Positions 25,606 to 35,016 are shown, counted from the first letter of the stretch. The stretch: DNA of 64,000 bases from Paractinoplanes lichenicola (GCF_016785085.1 NZ_JAENHO010000021.1:1-64000); one strand, 5' to 3'. The notes: generated by a model not told the origin, from the sequence alone. Numbers and translations: made by a program.

Positions 25606-26676
25606 ATGAACTCGTCGACGGCCCTGGGCCTGCGGATGACCAGCCTGCTGCTGCGCGGCAACGCTCCGGGCGACGTCGCGGGCGTGGTCGAGTGGTTCGG
25701 CGCGATGCAGGCGCAAGACGTCAACAGCGCCCTGTGGTCGCTCGGCTGCCGCCTGCCCGGCTGGTCCCTCGAGCAGGTCAACGACGCTCTGGAAGACAAA
25801 ACCGTCCTGCGTACGTGGCCCATGCGCGGCACGGTCCATTTCGTGCCCGCGGCCGACGCCCACTGGATGCTCGACCTGATGGGTGTACGTGCCCTGGCCG
25901 GGGCGAACAAGCGCCGCGAGACGCTCGGCCTCGACGAGCCGACGGTCGATCGCGCCGTCGAGATCCTGGGCACGTCCCTCAAGGGTGGCGGCCGGCTCGC
26001 CCGCTCCGAGTGCCTGACCGCGCTGACCGACGGCGGCGTCGAGGTCGCCGGCCAGCGGGGTTATCACCTGCTTTGGTATGCGGCTCAGCGCGGGGTCACG
26101 GCGATCGCGCCCCACGTCGGCAAGGAGCAGACGTTCGTCCTGCTCGACGAGTGGGTGCCCGAGCCCCGCCGCCCCGCGCGCGAGGAAGCCCTCGCGATCA
26201 TCGCCCTGCGCTATTTCCGCAGCCACGGCCCGGCCCCGCGTAAAGACCTGGTCGGCTGGACGGGCCTGACGATGACCGACTGCCGCGCGGGCATCGCCGC
26301 CGCCGGTGACCAATTGACCACGGTGGACGTCGACGGCGTCGAGATGATCATGGCGGCCGACGCTCCCGACCTCGGCCCGGGGGAGTGGCTGGCGCTGCCC
26401 GGCTTCGACGAATACATGCTGGGCTACAAGGACCGCTCGCTGATGACCGACGACTTCGAGGCGGTCGTCCCGGGTGGCAACGGCGTCTTCCGGTCGACGC
26501 TCGTGCAGGCGGGCCGGGTCCGTGCGACCTGGACCCGCACGCTCACCAAGAAGGGCGTCACGGTGACCGTCGACCCATTGACGACCTTCACCGCATCCGA
26601 CCGCAAAGCCGCAGCCGAGGCCCTCGAGCCGTACGCGGCCTATCTCGGTTTGCCGCTGACTGTTAAGAACCCTTGA
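25606..26676 (+). CDS. winged-helix DNA glycosylase-like protein (HTH_42/AlkZ family)
   Basis: A 356-residue protein of the family that includes Streptomyces AlkZ and E. coli YcaQ/AlkX, which remove bulky alkylated bases and unhook crosslinks. The diagnostic Q-x-Q catalytic motif is present in MQAQDVNSALWSL, with RTWPMRGTVHFV, LPGFDEYMLGYKDR and RSTLVQAGRVRATW also typical. The close AlkZ members protect producers from their own DNA-alkylating products; other members have unknown roles. No biosynthetic cluster is adjacent. It starts 33 bases after pgi and could be co-transcribed. Confidence 0.82.
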   Translation: MNSSTALGLRMTSLLLRGNAPGDVAGVVEWFGAMQAQDVNSALWSLGCRLPGWSLEQVNDALEDKTVLRTWPMRGTVHFVPAADAHWMLDLMGVRALAGANKRRETLGLDEPTVDRAVEILGTSLKGGGRLARSECLTALTDGGVEVAGQRGYHLLWYAAQRGVTAIAPHVGKEQTFVLLDEWVPEPRRPAREEALAIIALRYFRSHGPAPRKDLVGWTGLTMTDCRAGIAAAGDQLTTVDVDGVEMIMAADAPDLGPGEWLALPGFDEYMLGYKDRSLMTDDFEAVVPGGNGVFRSTLVQAGRVRATWTRTLTKKGVTVTVDPLTTFTASDRKAAAEALEPYAAYLGLPLTVKNP

Positions 26677-26740
26677 TATTTAAACATGTGAACTCCATGA
26701 TGTGCGTAACGCAAGTCACAGACGCGTCTAGGGAGTCGCC

Positions 26741-28069
26741 ATGGGTGTCCGTCGGAGAGTGTTGGCGCTGGCCGTAGCGGTCGGAGTGGCGGCCGGCGGA
26801 TTCGCCGTCGCCGTGGCCGGCGGGGGAGTCGCGTCCGCCGCCGTGGCCTGCTCGGCCACGGTCTGGCGCGAGGGCCCGACCTACACCGCGGGCCAGCAGG
26901 TCACCTACAACGCCCACCTCTATCAGGCGCTCGTCACGCACACCGCCTGGGCGGGCACGGGCTGGAACCCGGCCGCGACGCCGACGCTGTGGCGCGACCT
27001 CGGCTCCTGCACGGGCGGCCCGACCACCCCGCCGCCCACCACGACCCCACCGCCGACGACCCCGCCCCCGAGCACGCCGCCCCCGAGCACCCCGCCGCCC
27101 ACCACGCCCCCGCCCACCGGTTGTGCCGTGCGCGGCAAGCCCGCCGGCAAGGTGCTCCAGGGCTACTGGGAGAACTGGGACGGCGCCGCCAACGGCGTGC
27201 ACCCCGGCATGGGCTGGATCCCGATGAACGACAGCCGGATCACCCAGCACGGCTACAACGTGCTCATGGCCGCCTTCCCCGTGATCCGCTCCGACGGCAC
27301 GGTGCTGTGGGAGAACGGCATGGACGCCGGCGTGCGGGTGCCCACCGTGGCCGAGATCTGCGCGGCCAAGCAGCAGGGCGCGACGATCCTGATGTCGATC
27401 GGCGGCGCCACTGCGGGCATCGATCTGAGCTCGGCCGCCGTGGCCGACCGGTTCGTCACCACGATCGTGCCGATCCTCAAGCAGTACAGCTTCGACGGCA
27501 TCGACATCGACATCGAGACCGGCCTGACCGGCAGCGGCAACATCAACCAGCTGTCGACCTCGCAGGCCAACCTGATCCGCATCATCGACGGCGTGCTGGC
27601 CGCCATGCCCGCCAACTTCGGCCTGACCATGGCGCCCGAGACGGCATACGTCACCGGCGGCAGCGTCACGTACGGCTCGATCTGGGGCTCGTACCTGCCG
27701 ATCATCAAGAAGTACCTGGACAACGGTCGCCTGTGGTGGCTCAACATGCAGTATTACAACGGCTCGATGTACGGCTGCGGCGGCGACTCGTACGGCGCCG
27801 GCACGGTTCAGGGCTTCACCGTGCAGACCCAGTGCCTGGCCAACGGGCTGACCATCCAGGGCACGACGATCCGGATCCCGTACGACAAGCAGGTCCCCGG
27901 CCTGCCCGCCCAGCCCGGCGCGGGCGGCGGCTACATGGACCCGTCGCTGGTCACCCAGGCCTACAACAGCGTGCCCGGCATCAAGGGCCTGATGACCTGG
28001 TCGATCAACTGGGACGGCTCCCGCGGCTGGACGTTCGGCGACAACGTGAAGCGCCTGCAGGGTCGTTAG
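26741..28069 (+). CDS. secreted GH18 chitinase with CBM5/12
   Basis: A 442-residue exported enzyme. The signal peptide ends near residue 36. A CBM5/12 chitin-binding module (about 37-88, ATVWREGPTYTAGQQVTYNAH...LYQAL) is followed by a Pro/Thr linker (93-126) and a GH18 catalytic barrel with the intact motif FDGIDIDIE (catalytic Glu near 259), ILMSIGGA and MTWSINWD. It degrades chitin to oligomers. The 65-base upstream spacer is unusually AT-rich (GATATTTAAACATG), consistent with a regulated promoter. A hairpin terminates it. Confidence 0.95.
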   Translation: MGVRRRVLALAVAVGVAAGGFAVAVAGGGVASAAVACSATVWREGPTYTAGQQVTYNAHLYQALVTHTAWAGTGWNPAATPTLWRDLGSCTGGPTTPPPTTTPPPTTPPPSTPPPSTPPPTTPPPTGCAVRGKPAGKVLQGYWENWDGAANGVHPGMGWIPMNDSRITQHGYNVLMAAFPVIRSDGTVLWENGMDAGVRVPTVAEICAAKQQGATILMSIGGATAGIDLSSAAVADRFVTTIVPILKQYSFDGIDIDIETGLTGSGNINQLSTSQANLIRIIDGVLAAMPANFGLTMAPETAYVTGGSVTYGSIWGSYLPIIKKYLDNGRLWWLNMQYYNGSMYGCGGDSYGAGTVQGFTVQTQCLANGLTIQGTTIRIPYDKQVPGLPAQPGAGGGYMDPSLVTQAYNSVPGIKGLMTWSINWDGSRGWTFGDNVKRLQGR

Positions 28070-28077
28070 GAGAGTGT

Positions 28078-28105
28078 CCGGGCCGGCGCGGCAACGCCGG
28101 CCCGG
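28078..28105. terminator. bidirectional terminator hairpin
   Basis: CCGGGCCGGCG and CGCCGGCCCGG form an 11-bp perfect stem with a 6-base loop, between the convergent chitinase and D-amino-acid oxidase genes. Confidence 0.8.
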
Positions 28106-28108
28106 CCG

Positions 28109-29071
28109 TCAGAGCAGCCCGAGAACGATCTCGGCGGCGTCGTCGGCGCAGCCCCACGAGAGGCTGACGCCGGCGCCGCTGTGGCCGTAGTTGTGAACGA
28201 GGTGCCGGTTGCCCAGCGGTTCGTGCTCCACGCGTACCTCGGGGCGGGACGGCCGGATCCCCGTGCGGTGGCCGACGATCTCGGCGTCGGCGATGGCCGG
28301 GAAGATCAGGCTGCACCGGGCCACGATGTCGCGGGCGATCTGGTCGTCGGGCACGGCCGAGGCCTCGCCCTTCTCGGCGCTCCCGCCCAGCAGCAGCGTG
28401 TCGCCCTGGGGCAGCAGGTAGGTCATCTCGCCCAGCTCGTCGGTGTGCTCGGCGAAGAAGTCGGTCAGGCCCGGATTGCGTACGGCGACCAGCTGCCCCC
28501 GGATCGGCTGGACCTCGGGGTCGGGCACCAGCTCGCGCGCGCCCACGCCGCTGCAGTTGACCACGATCGGCGCGTCGTCGAACGCATCGCCCAGCGTCTG
28601 CAGGCGCTGCCCGAACACCAGCTCGCCGCCCGCGACGATCAGCCGCCGCTGCAGCTCGTGCAAGTAGGACGGCATGTCGATGATCGGCGCGGTGTAATGC
28701 CAGCCGCTCACGAAGCCGATCGGCAGATCCGCCGGCACGCACTCGCGATAGCCGGGCAGCCCGACCGCCCAGTCCGGCGACGGGATGGGCACGCGGGAGG
28801 CCTCGACGCCGTCGATGACCCGTACGCCCGGGAAGTGATTTTGTGCCAGCTCCACGAAGACCTCGTAGGAGCGGGCGGCCCACTGCTCGACCCTCGGATG
28901 CTTGGCGTAGATCGGGTCCCAGATCGCGCCCGCGGCGGCCGAATGGCTCTCCCAGGGCTCCTGCTCGGCGCGGATGCGCACCTTCACGCCGCTCTCGGCC
29001 AGGCGGACGCCCGTGGTCAGGCCGGACACACCGGCGCCGACGACGAGCACATCGGGTCGGTCTGAGGTCAC
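28109..29071 (-). CDS. FAD-dependent D-amino acid oxidase
   Basis: A 320-residue flavoenzyme that oxidises D-amino acids to keto acids with release of ammonia and hydrogen peroxide. It has the N-terminal FAD dinucleotide motif VVGAGVSGLTTGVRLAE, the family SAAAGAIWDPIY segment, the substrate-binding Arg region GHRTGIRPSRPEVR and the C-terminal HNYGHSGAGVSLSWGCA. No secretion signal is present, so it is cytoplasmic. It may recycle D-amino acids from peptidoglycan turnover. It is convergent with the chitinase gene. Confidence 0.93.
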   Translation of the reverse strand: MTSDRPDVLVVGAGVSGLTTGVRLAESGVKVRIRAEQEPWESHSAAAGAIWDPIYAKHPRVEQWAARSYEVFVELAQNHFPGVRVIDGVEASRVPIPSPDWAVGLPGYRECVPADLPIGFVSGWHYTAPIIDMPSYLHELQRRLIVAGGELVFGQRLQTLGDAFDDAPIVVNCSGVGARELVPDPEVQPIRGQLVAVRNPGLTDFFAEHTDELGEMTYLLPQGDTLLLGGSAEKGEASAVPDDQIARDIVARCSLIFPAIADAEIVGHRTGIRPSRPEVRVEHEPLGNRHLVHNYGHSGAGVSLSWGCADDAAEIVLGLL

Positions 29072-29359
29072 CTTCCGAAGCTAACGGCGATCGATCCCCC
29101 GGCGCGCGGACGCGAGAATTTCTCCGGGCACTGCGGCTTTTCGCGCGCGAACCTTGTCACTCAGCACAATGGATGGTAGGCAATACCACTCACCGTTCGT
29201 GTGCGATCACCCACGGTGTTGCAATCCGCCGACCTTTGCGTTCCAATCGAACGGCTGGCGTCATGCGGCCCGGGGGACGCGCCGCTGGAGAGCGGACCCA
29301 CATCGTGGTGCGTACGCTCCCCAGGTTCCCCGTGCCGTCGAAGATGGGGGTTGCCTGAC

Positions 29360-30301
29360 GTGCTCATCGTGGGTGAGGTCCACACCGGCCTGCTGCGCGG
29401 TCGTGGCCCCATGAGGGCGAGCGACGCCGCGCTCCTGGTCGACCTGGTGGCGGGCGAGCCGGTGCTGCGGCTCGACCGTCCGCGCGCGTACGTGCGCTCG
29501 CCCGACCGTCCCGTCGGGGTCGACTGCCCGCTCGGCGCCGCCGCCTCGGCGCGGCAGGTCCGCGGCATCGGCACCGTGCTGCAGCGCGCCGCCGTCGTGG
29601 GCGGCCACATCGTGCAGGGCACGGCCTGGGCCGCCCTGACCCCCGCGACCGGCAGCGCCCGCGAACCCTGGTCGCATTACCTGGCCCGCCCCGGCGTGAT
29701 CGAGGCCGTCGGACGGGCCCGCCCGGCCGAGCTGGCCGACGCGTTCGCCGCCCCGGCCCGCGATCCCGCCGCCCTCGACCTGGGCGAGATCGCCGGCCGC
29801 GCCTCCGACGTGGTGCAGAGCGCCGTCCCCGCCGACGGCCGCCCCCGCGAGCGGCTGCGCCTGCCCCGCACCCGGCTCCGGTTCGTCATCGAGCAGGCCG
29901 AGACCCCCGGCCCGCCCCGGCTCACCGTGCACGACGACCAGCTGCGGGTGCTGCGCGTGGCCCTGCCGGCCGGCATTGAGCCCCGGCGGCTGGTCGCCTT
30001 CGGCGAGGATCTGGCGCTGCACGACTGGCTGCTCACCTCGGTCAACAGCCTGGTCGAGCGGGCCGAGCTGGGCATCCTGCCGTTCGACGAGTCGCTGCGC
30101 CGGCTGCGCCCGGCCGTCCAGCACCTGCTGCACCTGTGGCTGCCCGGCCGCCGCAGCGACCTCGCCCGCGACCTGTGGGAGCAGGTCGAGCGGCGGGACG
30201 CGCTGAGCGACCAGTGGAAGCTGCTCCGCGATCGCATCCGCGACCTGGTCGCCCTGGCCGCCGTCGACGCGCGGTCGAACCAAGGGGAGCCGGCCCGGTG
30301 A
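29360..30301 (+). CDS. SCO2521 family protein
   Basis: A 313-residue protein of the actinobacterial SCO2521 family, function unknown. I start it at GTG 29360 behind GATGGGGG; the frame runs upstream but without family character. Family-like blocks are VLIVGEVHTGLL at the start, PWSHYLARPGVIEA, LALHDWLLTSVNSLVERA and RPAVQHLLHLWLPGRRSDLA near the end. No signal peptide, membrane helix or known catalytic motif is visible; the C-terminal third is helical. It overlaps the next gene by 4 bases (GTGA). The family identification is from recognition of these blocks; no alignment was run. Confidence 0.8.
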   Translation: MLIVGEVHTGLLRGRGPMRASDAALLVDLVAGEPVLRLDRPRAYVRSPDRPVGVDCPLGAAASARQVRGIGTVLQRAAVVGGHIVQGTAWAALTPATGSAREPWSHYLARPGVIEAVGRARPAELADAFAAPARDPAALDLGEIAGRASDVVQSAVPADGRPRERLRLPRTRLRFVIEQAETPGPPRLTVHDDQLRVLRVALPAGIEPRRLVAFGEDLALHDWLLTSVNSLVERAELGILPFDESLRRLRPAVQHLLHLWLPGRRSDLARDLWEQVERRDALSDQWKLLRDRIRDLVALAAVDARSNQGEPAR

Positions 30302-31251
30302 GCGTTCCGGCACGCCAGGTCGGCGAGGGGTCCGGGGTGATCCGGACGGCCCTGGTCACGGTGGGCACCGGCGGCACCACGTTCCTGATCACCAACGGGC
30401 TCAACCAGCCGCAGGCGATCTGCATCATGCTGTCGATCCTGATCGGCGGCATCGTGCTGATGGTGCGCTTCCTGGTCGAGTTCGAGAAGCGCCTGGCCGC
30501 CGTCGAGAAGCTCGAGACCGACGGCATGGCCGCCATGAAGCAACTGGTCGGCGACGCCTTCTCCAAGATCAACGAGGCGACCGAGCTGTTCGGGTCGGTC
30601 GAGGCCTCGGCGCTGCAGACCGACCTGGTGACCCAGCTCGTGCGCAACTCGACGGCCATCTCGCCCGACTCGCCGCCGATCGTCTACCAGTTCGTCCAGG
30701 CGAAGATCAAGGAGACGTCGGACTTCCTCAAGCAGCTCTCCGAGGGCGGCACGGTCACCTACTACGGCGAGGACCGCGACTGGCTGCTCGGGCTGACCCG
30801 GCACGCCACCGAGAGCGTCGACGCGATCAGCCTGGCCGCCGTCGACCACGACCTGTGGAACAGCGAGATCGGCCAGCGCTACCTCGACGCCCAGCGCCGC
30901 GCGGCCCGGGCCGGCAAGCGGGTGCGGCGCATCTTCGTGCTCGACCGGCCCGAGATGGAACGCGACAGCGACCTGCTCCGGGCGTACGAGGAGCAGCGGC
31001 AGATGGCGATCGACGTGCGGCTGCTCGACCGGTCGGCCGTCCCCACCCCGCTGCAGGTCCAGCTGCGCGACCTGATCGTCTTCGACGACATCCTGGCCTA
31101 CGAGACCACGCCCACCATCAGCGATCCGCAGCTCGCGCAGGTGGCCGAGACGCGGCTGGTGCTCAACGACGCGCGCGTCAAGGAGTGCTCGCAGCTGTTC
31201 CGCGAACTGTGGGAGGTCTCCCGCGAGCTGACGGCTCAGAGGAACGCGTAG
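30298..31251 (+). CDS. membrane-anchored coiled-coil protein in the SCO252x locus
   Basis: A 317-residue protein with a GTG start. Two closely spaced hydrophobic segments (about residues 14-32 and 40-56) are followed by a charged helical or coiled-coil region (EFEKRLAAVEKLETDGMAAM). The globular C-terminal domain begins near TVTYYGEDRDWLLGLTRHAT. The pattern DAISLAAVDHDLWNSEIG...YLDAQRRAARAGKRVRRIFVL faintly recalls phospholipase D-like or effector-domain folds, but no HxK motif is seen, so function is unknown. It is co-transcribed with the SCO2521 gene and overlaps the convergent SCO2522 gene by 16 bases. Confidence 0.75.
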   Translation: MSVPARQVGEGSGVIRTALVTVGTGGTTFLITNGLNQPQAICIMLSILIGGIVLMVRFLVEFEKRLAAVEKLETDGMAAMKQLVGDAFSKINEATELFGSVEASALQTDLVTQLVRNSTAISPDSPPIVYQFVQAKIKETSDFLKQLSEGGTVTYYGEDRDWLLGLTRHATESVDAISLAAVDHDLWNSEIGQRYLDAQRRAARAGKRVRRIFVLDRPEMERDSDLLRAYEEQRQMAIDVRLLDRSAVPTPLQVQLRDLIVFDDILAYETTPTISDPQLAQVAETRLVLNDARVKECSQLFRELWEVSRELTAQRNA

Positions 31252-32195
31252 CCGATCCGCCCGACGGTCTCGTCCGGCAGGTCGATCCCCTCACCCTTGG
31301 CCCGTTTGAGCACCTGCTCCGCGGCCACCGGGTCGACGGCGACGTTGCCGAGGATCGTGCGCACGGCCAGTTCGATCGGCAGGAACCGCGAATCCAGCGC
31401 CGTGAAGGTGCGATAGGCCCGCATGGGCGCGGCCTTCGGGTTGAGCTGGACGATCGGCGCCATCATCTCCCACTCGACCGGCAGCGTCTCGGGCGTGGCC
31501 GGCACCGGGTCGGCGATCGGATGGCCCAGGTGCCGCAGCAGGCCGAGCCGTTGCAGCTGCCACACCGCGGCCAGGAACGGGCACGACCACAGCCGCCCGC
31601 CGTCCGGCTGGTCGGCCCAGAGCTCGACGTCGACGAAGATCGAGTGGTTGCGGACGGCGCTCTGCCGCGGCGGCCGCCACTGCCGGGGCGCGGCCATCGC
31701 CGACGCCGACGTGCCGGGGGAGCGTTCGCCGTTGCTCAGCCAGCCGGTCACGCCGGTCGCGGGCCGCCCGTTGGCGCCCTCGGCCGGCTCGTCGACCAGG
31801 TGTTCCTGCACCAGGCGGGCCACGTCGACCTCGCCCGCCCGCGCGCAGCCCGACTCGCGGGCCACGTAGTCGATCGTCAGCCCGGCCGCCCCGGCCGCGG
31901 CCACGAGCATGGTGACGACCTCGCGCGGCGACGAGAACCGGGTGAAGTAGTCGTCGATCAGGAAACACGTGCTGATCCGCGGGCGGCCCTTGGTGATCGA
32001 CTGCTCGGTCTGCCGCACGGCGGTCTCGGCCCACGGGCGTACGCGGTCGAAATGCTGCCGCAGCCGGGACTCGCCCTCGTTGAAATCCTCCATGTAGAGG
32101 TGGCCCAGCTCGAGCGACAGGTGCGACAACGCAACCGAGCGGACCGGCGCGGACGGCCCGCCAAGCTCGGTGGCCAGCTCGTCGGCGGTCGTCAC
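31236..32195 (-). CDS. SCO2522 family protein
   Basis: A 319-residue protein of the SCO2522 family, function unknown. The GTG start overlaps the stop of the SCO2523 gene (GTGA); the frame upstream of it is a shadow. Family-like blocks are VALSHLSLELGHLYMEDF, RISTCFLIDDYFTRFSSP, IDYVARESGCARAG, HSIFVDVELWADQPDG and SCPFLAAVWQLQRLGLLR. The FLIDDYF and SIFVDVEL segments look like buried strands ending in acidic residues, which could mark a hydrolase-like fold; that is inference. It is the last gene of a four-gene minus-strand operon. Confidence 0.8.
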   Translation of the reverse strand: MTTADELATELGGPSAPVRSVALSHLSLELGHLYMEDFNEGESRLRQHFDRVRPWAETAVRQTEQSITKGRPRISTCFLIDDYFTRFSSPREVVTMLVAAAGAAGLTIDYVARESGCARAGEVDVARLVQEHLVDEPAEGANGRPATGVTGWLSNGERSPGTSASAMAAPRQWRPPRQSAVRNHSIFVDVELWADQPDGGRLWSCPFLAAVWQLQRLGLLRHLGHPIADPVPATPETLPVEWEMMAPIVQLNPKAAPMRAYRTFTALDSRFLPIELAVRTILGNVAVDPVAAEQVLKRAKGEGIDLPDETVGRIGYAFL

Positions 32196-33109
32196 AGACC
32201 GACCCACGCGTTCTCGTCGACGATCTTCTTCGACAGCTCCTCGAAGGCGGCCACCGTACGCTCGTTGGCCGTGCGGTGCAGCCACACGTCGTCGTTGGAG
32301 AGCAGCTGCTCCTGCCACTGCAGCACCGGGTCGAGCGGCACCTCGCCGATCATGTTGAGCCGGCCGACGCCCTTGCGCGCCGCGAGCTCCTGCAGCCGCT
32401 TGTTGCAGACGTCGAGCCAGGCCAGCTGCTCGGGGCGCAGGCCGGCCTGATCGGGCGCCGACGGGTCGAGCACCGCCGTACGCACGAAGCGGATCGCCTC
32501 GCGCAGCGCCTCGGGGTCGTGGCCCAGATGCCCGCCGGTCTCGATGATGCCGTGCCGGCCGTAGACCAGGCCGCTGGCCGCAATGATGTGCTGCCGGGTC
32601 CACCGGTGGAAGACCAGCCAGCGGGCCTCGACGTCGCGCAGCGCCTTGGTCTGCGTGGCGGCCAGCACGATCTCGGTCGCGTAGGACCGGCCGGCGCTCA
32701 GGTCGACCAGGATCAGGTCGTACTCCTCGTCGAGCCGCTGGAACAGCGTGACGCACCGCTCGACGACGCCGGGCTGCGAGCTGAACTCGCCGCGGCCCAC
32801 GTCGCCGGGCACCAGCGTCAGCCGGCCCGCCCCGGCCGGGCGGTTGCGCAGCGCCTCCCGCTGCGAGTCGGCCCACACGTTTATCCGCCGCGGTTCGGGC
32901 GTGCCGTCGATCAGATAGCTGTGCAGGCCACCCTCCTCGACGCCGGCCAGCGCCTCGGGCAGGTCGAAGATCGCGCCGGACGTGGGGGAGCCGAAGTCGA
33001 AGTCGAGATAGCAGGCGTCGTAGCCCTGCAGCGCGTGCCGATAGGCCAGGTTGCTGCTGGTCACCGAGCGGCCCGTGCCGCCCTTGTCCGAGGTGGCGAA
33101 GAGGATCAT
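32192..33109 (-). CDS. SCO2523 family variant P-loop NTPase
   Basis: A 305-residue protein with a ParA/MinD/SIMIBI-like fold. The N-terminal loop reads SDKGGTGRSV, matching the deviant Walker A KGGxGK[ST] with the signature Lys at residue 9 but the phosphate-contacting Lys replaced by Arg14. Further P-loop-class features are YLDFDFGSP (switch I region) and YDLILVDLSAGRS (Walker B). Such proteins position membrane or DNA partners or act as molecular switches. It sits between the SCO2524 and SCO2522 genes with 1 base and a 4-base overlap, so the products likely form a complex. Confidence 0.85.
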   Translation of the reverse strand: MILFATSDKGGTGRSVTSSNLAYRHALQGYDACYLDFDFGSPTSGAIFDLPEALAGVEEGGLHSYLIDGTPEPRRINVWADSQREALRNRPAGAGRLTLVPGDVGRGEFSSQPGVVERCVTLFQRLDEEYDLILVDLSAGRSYATEIVLAATQTKALRDVEARWLVFHRWTRQHIIAASGLVYGRHGIIETGGHLGHDPEALREAIRFVRTAVLDPSAPDQAGLRPEQLAWLDVCNKRLQELAARKGVGRLNMIGEVPLDPVLQWQEQLLSNDDVWLHRTANERTVAAFEELSKKIVDENAWVGL

Positions 33110-33110
33110 C

Positions 33111-34973
33111 TCAGCTGACCCCGCTGTCGGCCCGCCGCGCCGCGGAGAGCCGGTCGAGCTTGCGCAGCACCTCCTCGGTCACCGCCACGGCCACGCCGGG
33201 CCGCTCGCGGCGCACGGCCCGCGCCCGCCGCAGCTCGGTGCCGATCCGCTCCAGCTCGACCCGCAACGTCTCGCCGCGGGTCGTCGTGCCGTTGAGCAGC
33301 TCGCGGTCGTAGAGGTGGTCGGCCTCGTTGAGCAGGTCGGCCGCGATCTGGGTGAGCAGGGAGCTGCGCAGCGGCGGGTTGTTGATCAGCCGCGCCGCCA
33401 CGACCAGACAGTCGACCACGCGCTTCGTGTAATACCAGGACACCTCGCGGACCTCGTCCGGCAGGTATTTGTAGGCGCCGGCCGGCCTGTCCCACAGCCC
33501 GTGGTCGTCGCCCTCGCGCAGCACCCGTTCCTGCAGGTGCGACCAGATCGCGTCGGCCAGGTCGAGCAGGCGCGAGCGGATCGGCCCGTCGTCGACCATG
33601 TCGGCCAGGGTCAGCGCCCGCTTGAACAGCGTGGGCGAGATGTCGGCGACCGTCCAGGCCAGCCGGGGGCCGCCGTTGTCCTCGCTGCCCTCGAGCGGGA
33701 AGTGCAGGCCCGGATAGTGCACGTTGACGGCGGACTCGGGCTCCGTCGACCGGCGGGTGATGCGGCCGCGGTTGGCCAGCTCCTCGAGCACCTCGGCCAC
33801 CCGGCGCAGTTCGGTGTTGGTCGGCCGGACGACCTGCATGTTCTGGATGACCACGCCGGTGACGAGCAGACTGAAGTAGTCGAACTCGATGCCATCGGTG
33901 GTGCGCCACGGCAGGTCCTCGATCGGCCAGCGGCCCGACCCGAACGTGGCGATCGCCGCCCAGTAGGAGCGGGTGAGCTCGAAGCGCAGCTGCAACGACT
34001 GCGCGAGGCGGGCCTGCTCGCTGTCGAGCAGGCCGAGCAGCCGGGTGCGTTCCGACGAGAGCGCCTGGATCGCGTCCATCGCCACGGTGGTGAAGTAGAG
34101 GTAGGGCGCGTTCTGCGCGGCGCCGGCGCGCTGCTCGCCGATCATGGCCGAGGTCTCGATCTCGGGCGCCTCCTTGACGACCCCCCAGGACCAGCCGCAC
34201 TCGAAAAGCCGGTTCGGATTGTCGAGCTCGTTGCCCTCGGCGGCGCCGGAACCGATCGTGACGTCGTCCCGCAGGCGGGCGTTGATCTCGCGGAGCGCCT
34301 CGCGGAGCTCGTCGGCGACCTGATGGTTGGGCCGCCGCTCCTGGTTGACCGTGCGCAGCAGCTCACGACCGGAGTTGCTCTCGGCGGTGAAGACGTTGAC
34401 CGTGAAGCTGCGCAGCAGGCCGGCCATGGCCGCCGTCAGCCGCACGTTGGCCGCCCGCTCCAGCTCGTCGACCTGCTTGAGCAGCGACGCCCGGGTGACG
34501 ACCTGCCGGAAGATCTTGGTGAACCCGATCGTGGCCAGCATCAGCGTGACCGAGATCGAGAACGAGTCGACCACGTCGAGCTCGCGCTGCTCCTGCTTGA
34601 TCTCGACGCCGGGGCCGTCCCCCTCGTCCTCGTCGACCGAGAAATACGAGTCGCCGGAGAAGACCGGGGTGCCGTCGGGATCGGTGTACCGGTCGATGTA
34701 GCTGCGCAGCGCCCGCAACAGCCGCTGCGGGATCTGCAGGTTGTCGCCGACCGGCCGCAACGTGTCGAGCACGTCGTTGGCGACCGCGTCGGGGCGATCG
34801 AGCCGGAACAGCGGGATCTCGGTGGCCGGGGCCATGATGCAGAGCAGCTGCTCGGCATCGCTGATCGAGTTGTTGCCGCTGCGCCCGCCCGGGAACCATT
34901 CACCGTCGTGATAGGACACCCGTGCCGTTGATCGCCAGATGTCGAGAAGCTGCTGGCGTGGCTGGATCTGCAT
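33111..34973 (-). CDS. SCO2524 family protein
   Basis: A 620-residue protein of the SCO2524 family, function unknown. It begins MQIQPRQQLLDIWRSTA with no signal peptide. It is mostly alpha-helical in appearance, with one moderately hydrophobic stretch (VDSFSISVTLMLATIGFTKIF, about residues 136-156). Conserved-looking blocks are DEWFPGGRSGNNSISDAEQLLC-like in the N-terminus and WYYTKRVVDCLVVAARLI near 510. No nuclease, methylase or NTPase motif is seen. As the largest subunit, it may be the scaffold on which the P-loop protein acts; that is speculation from gene order. Confidence 0.8.
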   Translation of the reverse strand: MQIQPRQQLLDIWRSTARVSYHDGEWFPGGRSGNNSISDAEQLLCIMAPATEIPLFRLDRPDAVANDVLDTLRPVGDNLQIPQRLLRALRSYIDRYTDPDGTPVFSGDSYFSVDEDEGDGPGVEIKQEQRELDVVDSFSISVTLMLATIGFTKIFRQVVTRASLLKQVDELERAANVRLTAAMAGLLRSFTVNVFTAESNSGRELLRTVNQERRPNHQVADELREALREINARLRDDVTIGSGAAEGNELDNPNRLFECGWSWGVVKEAPEIETSAMIGEQRAGAAQNAPYLYFTTVAMDAIQALSSERTRLLGLLDSEQARLAQSLQLRFELTRSYWAAIATFGSGRWPIEDLPWRTTDGIEFDYFSLLVTGVVIQNMQVVRPTNTELRRVAEVLEELANRGRITRRSTEPESAVNVHYPGLHFPLEGSEDNGGPRLAWTVADISPTLFKRALTLADMVDDGPIRSRLLDLADAIWSHLQERVLREGDDHGLWDRPAGAYKYLPDEVREVSWYYTKRVVDCLVVAARLINNPPLRSSLLTQIAADLLNEADHLYDRELLNGTTTRGETLRVELERIGTELRRARAVRRERPGVAVAVTEEVLRKLDRLSAARRADSGVS

Positions 34974-35016
34974 GTGTGCGCCGTCACCTACCCGTCCGTG
35001 GGCCTGTGTTGGAGCG

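Noticed and set aside
23926..26313. 795-codon minus-strand frame
   Set aside because: Shadow of pgi and the AlkZ-like gene, both of which have clear signatures.
25606..26676. Self-resistance gene marking a biosynthetic cluster
   Set aside because: The AlkZ-like family includes such proteins, but no biosynthetic genes are adjacent.
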